Shown here piece after piece: positions 1-5,690 of a stretch of DNA of 7,882 nt (positions are counted from its first letter, which is position 1; every line of letters begins with the position of its first letter). Source of the DNA: Comamonadaceae bacterium CG_4_10_14_3_um_filter_60_75 (GTDB lineage: Bacteria > Pseudomonadota > Gammaproteobacteria > Burkholderiales > Burkholderiaceae_C). The position numbers and the translations under genes were made by a program. The stretch is taken from positions 1-7,882 of the forward strand of contig PFKL01000001.1 of the NCBI GenBank assembly GCA_002784245.1, given 5' to 3'. The notes beneath the pieces are model-generated. The model was not told the origin of the DNA. It worked only from the letters and a program-made list of their open reading frames with translations, and made no database searches.

Positions 1-523
1 TGGCGTAAAAACTGTGCACAAAATAGAAGTAACTGCCGTCGGGCACGTCGCCCCACACCGGGTGTTTGGCACCGTCGTGCGCGATTTGCCATACCTGGTT
101 CCAGCCCATTTGCGGCACTTTGTAACGGCTGCCGTCGGGCTGCAACTGGCCAGCCAACTCAAACTTGAGCACCTCGCCATGGATCAGCCCCAGGCCCGGC
201 GTGTCGCCTTCGGCGCTGTGATCGAGCAACATCTGCATGCCCACGCACACGCCAAACAGCGGCTTGCTGGCCGCAGCTTCCAGCACCGAGGCTTGCAAGC
301 CCGACTCGCGCAGCTCGCGCATGCAGTCGGGCATGGCCCCTTGCCCTGGCAGCACCACGCGCTCGGCGGCGCGCACCACGTCCGGGTCTTGCGTGATGAC
401 CACCTGAAAACCGGTGCCACTGGCGGCGGCTTGCACCGCCTGCGACACCGAACGCAGGTTGCCCATGCCGTAATCAACCACGGCAACGGTCTTGCCCAGT
501 TTGCTATTTACTATTGAAGTCAT
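1..523 (-). CDS. hisH: Imidazole glycerol phosphate synthase glutaminase subunit HisH (3' end outside window)
   Basis: This is the glutamine amidotransferase half of imidazole glycerol phosphate synthase. It hydrolyses glutamine and passes ammonia to HisF in the cytoplasm for histidine synthesis. The visible 174 residues start at the ATG at 523-521 and run off the window edge without a stop. The N-terminal strand and turn VAVVDYGMGNLRSV (about residues 13-26), the oxyanion-loop region LPGQGAM (58-64), the nucleophile motif GVCVGMQ with Cys93, and VPQMGWN (136-142) are typical of HisH. The His and Glu of the catalytic triad should lie beyond the window. HisH is usually about 200-215 residues, so some 30-40 are missing. 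The start is the only reasonable one before the conserved core, but the ribosome binding site is weak (a GAG about 12 bases upstream) and the start overlaps a repeat-like sequence, so the first 10 or so residues may be recent. It lies 51 bp downstream of hisB. Confidence 0.95.
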   Translation of the reverse strand, partial: MTSIVNSKLGKTVAVVDYGMGNLRSVSQAVQAAASGTGFQVVITQDPDVVRAAERVVLPGQGAMPDCMRELRESGLQASVLEAAASKPLFGVCVGMQMLLDHSAEGDTPGLGLIHGEVLKFELAGQLQPDGSRYKVPQMGWNQVWQIAHDGAKHPVWGDVPDGSYFYFVHSFYA

Positions 524-565
524 AGCTGCTTACTCAATGAATATAAGCGCTAGAGGCCTATTTTT
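522..565. repeat. Short AT-rich imperfect inverted repeat at the hisB/hisH junction
   Basis: The plus strand reads agctgctta (524-532), an 11-base spacer, then taagcgct (544-551), followed by agaggcctattttt. The two arms are near-complementary, with one unpaired base, and can fold in the hisH messenger just before its ATG. The motif resembles a dispersed intergenic repeat with ATAGCTGCT...AAGCGCTAG that I recall from Polaromonas, Acidovorax and Rhodoferax genomes; that match is from memory. The element fills most of the 51-bp hisB-hisH gap and its edge touches the hisH start codon. Confidence 0.5.
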
Positions 566-574
566 CATATAAAA

Positions 575-1213
575 CTAGAGCGCACCTTTGGTCGACGGAA
601 TCTGCCCCAAGGCACGCGCGTCGAACGCCAGCGCGCTGCGCAAGGCGCGGGCAAAGGCCTTGAACACGGTCTCGCACTGGTGGTGCGCGTTGCTGCCCTT
701 GAGGTTGTCAATGTGCAGCGTGACAAACGCGTGATTGGCAAAGCCCTGAAAAAACTCGTGCACCAACTGGCTGTCAAAGCTGCCGATCATGCTGCTGGTA
801 AACGGCACGTCCATCACCAAACCGGGCCGGCCGGAAAAATCAATCACCACGCGGCTCAGCGCCTCGTCCAGCGGCACGTAGGCGTGGCCGTAGCGGCAAA
901 TGCCTTTTTTGTCGCCCACCGCCTTGTGCACCGCCTGGCCCAGGGTAATGCCGACATCTTCCACCGTGTGGTGGCCGTCAATGTGCAGGTCGCCCTCGGC
1001 ATCAATGTCCAGGTCGATCAGTCCGTGGCGGGCAATCTGGTCGAGCATGTGGTCAAAAAAGCCGATGCCGGTGTGCAGCCGCGCCACACCCGTGCCGTCG
1101 AGGTTGACGCGCACGGTGATTTGCGTCTCTGCGGTGTTGCGGGTCAGCTCGGCCACACGCGGCAGGCGCTTGGCCTGGCCTTCAGGGAGATTGGTCAGTG
1201 CGTATTGGGTCAT
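575..1213 (-). CDS. hisB: Imidazoleglycerol-phosphate dehydratase HisB
   Basis: This enzyme dehydrates imidazole glycerol phosphate to imidazole acetol phosphate, the substrate of HisC, in the cytoplasm. It is a 212-residue monofunctional form with no N-terminal phosphatase domain, unlike the E. coli fusion. Diagnostic parts are TGIGFFDHML (48-57), the metal-binding motif DGHHTVEDVGI with His81, His82 and Glu85 (79-89), and its internal duplicate NAHHQCETVFK with His177, His178 and Glu181 (175-185). These two HHxxE motifs supply the Mn ligands in the family. The family core is about 195 residues; the extra 15-20 are an N-terminal extension before VAELTRNTAET. The ATG at 1213 overlaps the hisC stop as ATGA, and GGAAG lies 7 bases upstream, so translation is probably coupled to hisC. 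The gene ends with TAG at 577-575. Confidence 0.97.
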   Translation of the reverse strand: MTQYALTNLPEGQAKRLPRVAELTRNTAETQITVRVNLDGTGVARLHTGIGFFDHMLDQIARHGLIDLDIDAEGDLHIDGHHTVEDVGITLGQAVHKAVGDKKGICRYGHAYVPLDEALSRVVIDFSGRPGLVMDVPFTSSMIGSFDSQLVHEFFQGFANHAFVTLHIDNLKGSNAHHQCETVFKAFARALRSALAFDARALGQIPSTKGAL

Positions 1214-2319
1214 AGTGAGGCTTCCAGGGCAGCCAGCAACTGGCGGTTTTCAGGGGCGGTGCCCACCGTCAGGCGCAGGCAGTTATTGAGCAATGGGTGC
1301 ATTTTAGAAACGTTCTTCACCAGCACGCCACGTTGTTTGAGGTCGTCGAAAGTTTTTTGCGCATCGGGCACGCGCAGCAGGATCATATTGGCCTGACTGG
1401 GGAACACCTGCACGCCGGGCAGCCTGGGCAATACTTCTAAAAGCAGAGCACGCTGCGCACAGATATCCTGCGCTTGCGCCTCAAAAGTCGCTTGATGTTC
1501 GAGCGCAAATAAGGCTGCCTCAGCGTTGAGAACGCTGACGTTGTAGGGTGGGCGTACTTTGTCGATCTGCGCGATCAGCGCCTGCGGCCCGATCAAATAG
1601 CCAAGCCGCACGCCAGCCAGGCCAAACTTGCTGAGCGTGCGCAGCAGCAGCACATGGCGATAGCGCGCCAGTCGCCCCAAATAACTTTTGGCGGCAAAAG
1701 GCTGGTAGGCCTCGTCGATCACCACCAGGCCGCCCTGCGCGCCAGCAGCGGCAATGACCGCGTCCATGGCGTCGTCCGCCCACAGATTGGCGCTGGGGTT
1801 GTTGGGATAAGCCAGGTAGGTGATGGCCGGGTGGTGGCGTGCGATGGCGGTGAGCATGGCGGTTACGTTCAGCTCAAAGTCAGCAGTCAGGGGCACCCCC
1901 ACGTAATCCAAGCCCTGCAACTGCGCGCTCATGGCGTACATGACAAAACCCGGCTCGGGCGCCAGCACCACGGCTTTTTTAGAACCGTTAGCCGCCGTCG
2001 GTGGCATGCTGCAGGCCAGCGCCAGCAAGCTGATGAGCTCGTCCGAGCCATTGCCCAACATCAACGCAAAGCCCTCGGGCAACCCCACATAACGCGTCAA
2101 GGCCTGTTGCAAATCAACCGTGCGCTGGCCGGGGTAACGATTCAACGCGAGCGCGCCCAGGCGCTGACCCAGTTCCGCCTGCAACTGCGGCGCCAAGCGG
2201 TACGGGTTCTCCATCGCATCAAGCTTGACCATGCCGTCGGCGTTTTGCACCACGTAGACGTGCATGGCTTGCACATCGGGGCGAATATTCGCTAGCGGCG
2301 GATGAGTGGGATCGGGCAT
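1210..2319 (-). CDS. hisC: Histidinol-phosphate aminotransferase HisC
   Basis: This is a PLP-dependent class I/II aminotransferase that converts imidazole acetol phosphate plus glutamate to histidinol phosphate. The 369 residues match the usual family length. Recognisable parts are the substrate-contact segment DAMENPY (34-40), GNGSDELI (89-96) for the PLP phosphate, YPNNPSA (171-177) with the cofactor-contact Asn, the cofactor Asp in VIDEAY (Asp202), the Schiff-base lysine in TLSKFGLAGVRLGY (Lys231, with Arg238), and the substrate-binding Arg in LRLTVG (Arg349). The ATG at 2319 is the earliest possible start because an in-frame TAA lies 6 bases upstream. No clear Shine-Dalgarno sequence precedes it; Met19 is the alternative start, with equally weak support. 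The gene is separated from its usual upstream partner hisD by five hydrogenase genes. The 93-bp gap upstream carries a hairpin, so it may need its own promoter or readthrough from hox. Confidence 0.97.
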   Translation of the reverse strand: MPDPTHPPLANIRPDVQAMHVYVVQNADGMVKLDAMENPYRLAPQLQAELGQRLGALALNRYPGQRTVDLQQALTRYVGLPEGFALMLGNGSDELISLLALACSMPPTAANGSKKAVVLAPEPGFVMYAMSAQLQGLDYVGVPLTADFELNVTAMLTAIARHHPAITYLAYPNNPSANLWADDAMDAVIAAAGAQGGLVVIDEAYQPFAAKSYLGRLARYRHVLLLRTLSKFGLAGVRLGYLIGPQALIAQIDKVRPPYNVSVLNAEAALFALEHQATFEAQAQDICAQRALLLEVLPRLPGVQVFPSQANMILLRVPDAQKTFDDLKQRGVLVKNVSKMHPLLNNCLRLTVGTAPENRQLLAALEASL

Positions 2320-2360
2320 GTGTTAACGCGTTGAGGAGTGCAAAAACCAGGAAGCAAAGA

Positions 2361-2380
2361 TTGACAACAAGCGTTGCCAA
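2361..2380 (-). terminator. Hairpin between hoxW and hisC, possible terminator or attenuator
   Basis: On the minus strand TTGGCAAC and GTTGTCAA flank the four-base loop GCTT. They form an 8-bp stem with one G-U wobble, possible only in minus-strand RNA. It is followed by the T-rich stretch TCTTTGCTT. It sits 33 bases after the hoxW stop and about 40 bases before the hisC start. The stem is only moderately GC-rich and the T run is interrupted, so it is a weak intrinsic terminator at best. It could equally be an RNA processing or stability element at the hox/his boundary. Confidence 0.35.
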
Positions 2381-2412
2381 CATTGAGATTTAGCCTCAGT
2401 GTAAGTCGAGAT

Positions 2413-2886
2413 TCACAGCGCGAAGCCAGTCCCGCGACCGACTCGCAGCGCTTGCTGCGCCCAAGTCAGCGCGGCAGCCAGGTGCTGCAGGGCGCTGGCA
2501 CTGGGTGGTTCGCCAAGCTCAAAGCTGTCACCCCGAATCGCCAAAAGCAGGCACGGCGGCGGCGTGCCCTGCAAATTTTGGTACACCTGCATCAGCGCTT
2601 GCGGCGACAGGCTGTGGGTGCTGATGCTTTCATCGACGGTGGCTTGGAGGGCGTACACCTCAAACGGAGCCGATGCGGTCAGGCTGGCATCGACAAACAG
2701 CACCTGACTGCGACCCTCCAGGTCCAATGCGTGTTCCACCTGCAACTGGTAATCGTCCAAAAAATCCACCTGGTTTGCAAAAGTTGTCGGCAATTGCTCG
2801 CGCAAAGCGTTGACAAATAATGGCCCCAGCGCGTCATCACCCCGACTCAGGTTTCCCCAGCCAAAAACCAGTACCGGTGCGGTCAT
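2413..2886 (-). CDS. hoxW: HoxH-processing endopeptidase HoxW (hydrogenase maturation protease, M52 type)
   Basis: HoxW is a nickel-sensing endopeptidase that removes the C-terminal peptide of HoxH after Ni-Fe(CN)2CO assembly, closing the active site. With the start at 2886 it has 157 residues, typical of HoxW. The N-terminal motif FGWGNLSRGDDALGP (8-22) is the M52 signature. By alignment with the HybD family the nickel contacts are most likely Asp18, Asp66 (LFVDAS) and His91 (STHSLSP), all present. A longer reading frame extends upstream to 2979, but it lies inside hoxH. The chosen ATG overlaps the hoxH TGA as ATGA and begins at the conserved beta strand. No good ribosome binding site precedes it, so translation probably depends on ribosomes finishing hoxH. 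This fits a specific protease made in step with its substrate. It is the last gene of the hox cluster. Confidence 0.93.
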   Translation of the reverse strand: MTAPVLVFGWGNLSRGDDALGPLFVNALREQLPTTFANQVDFLDDYQLQVEHALDLEGRSQVLFVDASLTASAPFEVYALQATVDESISTHSLSPQALMQVYQNLQGTPPPCLLLAIRGDSFELGEPPSASALQHLAAALTWAQQALRVGRGTGFAL

Positions 2887-4352
2887 ACACCAGATTTTTC
2901 GCGCCGATCCAGCACACTGCCGTCGGCCGCCAGCAGTGTCACCTCCAGCGGCATCTTGCCCAGCGCGTGGGTGGCGCACGACAGGCAGGGATCGTAGGCG
3001 CGGATGGCGACTTCGATGTGGTTGAGCAGGCCTTCGGTCAGTTCGTGGCCGTCCAGGTAGTCACGCGCCACCGCGCGCACCGCCTCGTTCATCGCCTGGT
3101 TGTTGTGGGTGGTCGACACAATCAGGTTACAGCGCGTGACCAGGTCGTCGTCGCCAACGTCGTAATCGTGAATGAGCGTGCCGCGCGGGGCCTCGATGAT
3201 GCCCACACCACTGCCTTGACGCACACCGCTGGCCACCAGGTCACCGGCCAGCAGGGCAGGATCGTGCAGCAGCTCGCCAATCACTTCGGCCGCGTGCAGA
3301 AGCTCGATCATGCGCGCCCAGTGGTAGGCCAGCGAGGCGTGAATCAGCTCACCATGCCCCCAGGCCACAAAGGTCTGGCGTTCGGCTTCGGCACGCTCGC
3401 TGGGGATGAAATCGCAGTTTTGCACCCGTGCCAGCGGCCCGACGCGGTACCAGCCCAGCGCGCGGCCCTGCGCGCGCAGGTACGGAAATTTCATGTAGCT
3501 CCAGGCGCGCACTTCTTCTTCGATCACCTCACCGTAGCGCTGGTCGTCCAGCCCGTCGAACAAAATCTGGCCGTTGGCATCGCGCGCGCGCAGCACGCCG
3601 TCATACAGATCCATGGCGCCGTCGGCACGCACCAGCGACAGCAGGTTGGACTTGAAGCTGCCAAACTGGTTGTACAGCGCCGGGTTCTGCGCGTGCAGCT
3701 GTTTGGCAATGTCGACCGAGTCCTGCGCCCATTGCAGCATCTGCGGCAGTTCGCGCAGCAGGCTGTCACGCTCCTCGCGCGTGACCAGCTTGTTGATGCC
3801 ACCGGGCACCGAGCCGGTACCGTGGACCCGCTTGCCCGAGGTGATGCGGATGATCTCCTGGCCATACTTGCGCAGCAAAATGCCTTTTTTGGCGATGTCG
3901 GGGTAGGCCTGCGCCACACCAACAATGTTGCGCTTGGCAACCTCCGAGTCAAAGCCAAACAGCAAGTCTGGCGACGACAGATGAAAAAAATGCAGCGCGT
4001 GTGACTGCAACATTTGTCCGTAGTGCATCAGGCGGCGCACGGCGTTGGCGCTGGCCGTCACCGGCGCGGCACCCACCACCCGGTCAAACGCCTTGGATGC
4101 GGCCAGGTGATGCGACACCGGGCAGATGCCGCACAGCCGCTGCACCATCACCGGCACCTCCCAGTAAGGGCGGCCTTCAATGAATTTCTCAAAGCCCCGG
4201 AACTCGACGATGTGCAGGCGCACCTGCTCGATATGGTTTTGCGCGTCGAGCAACAGCGTCACCTTGCCGTGGCCCTCAACGCGCGACACGGGCTCGATCG
4301 CAACCCGGCGCAGGTTTTCCGGATGCGCGGCGGTTTCAAGTGCAAATGGCAT
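2883..4352 (-). CDS. hoxH: NAD-reducing [NiFe] hydrogenase large subunit HoxH
   Basis: HoxH carries the Ni-Fe active site where H2 is split or formed, and pairs with HoxY in the cytoplasm. The 489 residues match the family. The N-terminal proximal motif RLCGICPVSH (72-81) holds Cys74 and Cys77, and the C-terminal motif DPCLSCATH (454-462) holds Cys456 and Cys459; these four are the nickel ligands. SRVEGHG (23-29) and APRGTLIHDY (388-397) are further conserved signatures. Residues 463-489, starting ALGKMPLEV, form a 27-residue tail that should be cut off after His462 by HoxW. The sequence is of the bidirectional, soluble group 3d type, not membrane-bound uptake: no signal peptide accompanies the small subunit and the gene sits with hoxF and hoxU. 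AGGGGA (4365-4360) lies 7 bases before the ATG, a strong ribosome binding site, and hoxY ends 16 bp upstream. Confidence 0.97.
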   Translation of the reverse strand: MPFALETAAHPENLRRVAIEPVSRVEGHGKVTLLLDAQNHIEQVRLHIVEFRGFEKFIEGRPYWEVPVMVQRLCGICPVSHHLAASKAFDRVVGAAPVTASANAVRRLMHYGQMLQSHALHFFHLSSPDLLFGFDSEVAKRNIVGVAQAYPDIAKKGILLRKYGQEIIRITSGKRVHGTGSVPGGINKLVTREERDSLLRELPQMLQWAQDSVDIAKQLHAQNPALYNQFGSFKSNLLSLVRADGAMDLYDGVLRARDANGQILFDGLDDQRYGEVIEEEVRAWSYMKFPYLRAQGRALGWYRVGPLARVQNCDFIPSERAEAERQTFVAWGHGELIHASLAYHWARMIELLHAAEVIGELLHDPALLAGDLVASGVRQGSGVGIIEAPRGTLIHDYDVGDDDLVTRCNLIVSTTHNNQAMNEAVRAVARDYLDGHELTEGLLNHIEVAIRAYDPCLSCATHALGKMPLEVTLLAADGSVLDRREKSGV

Positions 4353-4368
4353 GACGGTGTCCCCTGAT

Positions 4369-4959
4369 TCAATCGTAATGGATGAGCCCGTGACCCAATT
4401 GCGGCGACTGCCCGGCGATCAGGTCATTCAAAAACGCCCAGATCGCGTCGCCACTGGGCGGGCAACCGGGCAAGAAGTAATCGACATGTACCACCTCGTG
4501 GATTGGGTGCACGTGGTTGAGCGGCAATGGCAGTTCGGGGTCATTGGGAACCCGGCTGCCGGGCACGGTGCCACGCTGTGTGCAATACACATCGCACAGC
4601 ATCTGGCCCACGTCGAGCTGGTTGCGCTGCGCTGGCAGACCGCCGTTGATGGCGCACGCGCCCACCGCTACCAGCGTCTTGCAATGCGCGCGGAACTCGC
4701 GCAAGACCTGCACGTTTTCGGCGTTGCACAAGCCCCCTTCAATCAGACCGATGTCGCAGCGACCAATGGTTTTGATGTCGGTCAGCGGCGAGCGGTCAAA
4801 CTCCACCAACTCGAGCAACTGCAACAAACGCTCGTCAATGTCGAGCAAAGACATGTGGCAACCAAAGCAGCCCGCCAGCGAAACCGTTGCCACTTTAAGC
4901 TTGCGCGGAAGATATAAATTGGGCGTCACGCTATTATTTCCAGAGCTATTGAACTTCAT
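4369..4959 (-). CDS. hoxY: NAD-reducing [NiFe] hydrogenase small subunit HoxY
   Basis: HoxY is the small subunit that holds the [4Fe-4S] cluster next to the HoxH active site and passes electrons to the HoxFU diaphorase. At 196 residues it is the short, cytoplasmic form: there is no twin-arginine signal and no C-terminal medial/distal cluster region as found in uptake hydrogenases. Visible cluster cysteines are Cys31 and Cys34 in LAGCFGCHMSLLDIDER (28-44), Cys102 in VGACAINGG (99-107), and Cys166 in FLPGCPPSGDAIW (162-174). SPLTDIK (57-63) and GLIEGG (71-76) are also typical. The ATG at 4959 overlaps the hoxU stop as ATGA and has AGGAG (4971-4967) 7 bases upstream. The first 20 or so codons are richer in A and T than the rest and encode a non-conserved polar leader before the first beta strand LKVATVSL. 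Confidence 0.96.
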   Translation of the reverse strand: MKFNSSGNNSVTPNLYLPRKLKVATVSLAGCFGCHMSLLDIDERLLQLLELVEFDRSPLTDIKTIGRCDIGLIEGGLCNAENVQVLREFRAHCKTLVAVGACAINGGLPAQRNQLDVGQMLCDVYCTQRGTVPGSRVPNDPELPLPLNHVHPIHEVVHVDYFLPGCPPSGDAIWAFLNDLIAGQSPQLGHGLIHYD

Positions 4960-5690
4960 GGCTTGGCTCCTTCGAGCTGCTCGGAGATCGGCTTGACGTC
5001 AAAGCTGCGCTGCCCGATCGGGATGACAAAACCCACGCGCTTGGGCAGGATCGCCCCCACCGGGCAGATGTTGGCAGCGCGGTCGGTGGCGGCGATGGCG
5101 CTGTCACCCAATAGGCCACTGGGGCTATTGACCAGCAGGTGCGTCTGGATGCCGTGGCCGCCGATGGCAAACACATCCTTGCCGTCAGCGTCATGGCTGG
5201 CGCGGATGCACAACAGGCACTGGATACAGCGATTGAGGTCAAGCAGCAGATCCGGATGGCTCGCGTCAACACGTCGGCTGGGATAAAACTCCTCAAAGTG
5301 CGGGCCTTCCATGCCCATGGCGTAGGCGGTTGCCTGCAGCTTGCAGTTGCCGCTTTTCTCGCACGACGGACAAAAGTGGTTGCCTTCGATGAACATCATC
5401 TGCAACAGGGTTTTGCGTTGCGCATTCAGGTCGTCGGTGTTGCTCTCGACCTCCTGCCCCGAAGCAGCTTGCACCGCGCAGGCGGCACCGCTGCGGCCGT
5501 TGATGCGCACGGTACACAGGCGACAAGACCCTTTGGCGCCAAAGTCAGGGTGCCAGCACAGGTGCGGGATGTAATAACCCGCGCGTGTGGCAGCTTGCAG
5601 GATTGAATCTCCGGGGCCAAATTCAACTTCTTCGCCGTCCAGGGTGAAAGTGCCCGGGCTGAGGGCGTCAATGCGGCTGTGGTCGGTCAT
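4956..5690 (-). CDS. hoxU: NAD-reducing hydrogenase diaphorase small subunit HoxU
   Basis: HoxU links the HoxY cluster to HoxF through a chain of Fe-S clusters; it is homologous to the N-terminal part of the complex I subunit NuoG. Its 244 residues contain a plant-ferredoxin-like [2Fe-2S] domain with Cys45, Cys56, Cys59 and Cys71. A His-Cys3 [4Fe-4S] site follows at His105, Cys107, Cys110 and Cys116 (in EGNHFCPSCEKSGNC). A further [4Fe-4S] site has CIQCLLC at Cys155, Cys158 and Cys161 plus Cys209 in ICPVGAI. All expected ligands for these three clusters are present. The ATG at 5690 overlaps the hoxF stop as ATGA and GGAG lies 8 bases upstream, so hoxF and hoxU are probably translated together at equal levels. 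The family is usually about 230-240 residues. Confidence 0.96.
   Translation of the reverse strand: MTDHSRIDALSPGTFTLDGEEVEFGPGDSILQAATRAGYYIPHLCWHPDFGAKGSCRLCTVRINGRSGAACAVQAASGQEVESNTDDLNAQRKTLLQMMFIEGNHFCPSCEKSGNCKLQATAYAMGMEGPHFEEFYPSRRVDASHPDLLLDLNRCIQCLLCIRASHDADGKDVFAIGGHGIQTHLLVNSPSGLLGDSAIAATDRAANICPVGAILPKRVGFVIPIGQRSFDVKPISEQLEGAKP

Noticed and set aside
14..517. Plus-strand open frame of 167 codons opposite hisH
   Set aside because: The minus strand here reads through a complete HisH core including the nucleophile motif; the plus-strand frame is its shadow.
680..1396. Plus-strand open frame of 238 codons opposite hisB and the end of hisC
   Set aside because: It spans two well-supported minus-strand genes and their junction and shows no recognisable protein family.
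2887..2979. Upstream extension of hoxW by 31 codons
   Set aside because: The extension lies inside hoxH, has no family similarity, and the ATG at 2886 gives the normal HoxW N-terminus and an ATGA overlap with hoxH.
2820..4004. Long plus-strand open frame of 394 codons opposite hoxH
   Set aside because: It is antisense to a complete, motif-bearing hoxH. Its translation is rich in His, Gln, Val and Arg with no recognisable domain, as expected of a shadow frame in GC-rich DNA.
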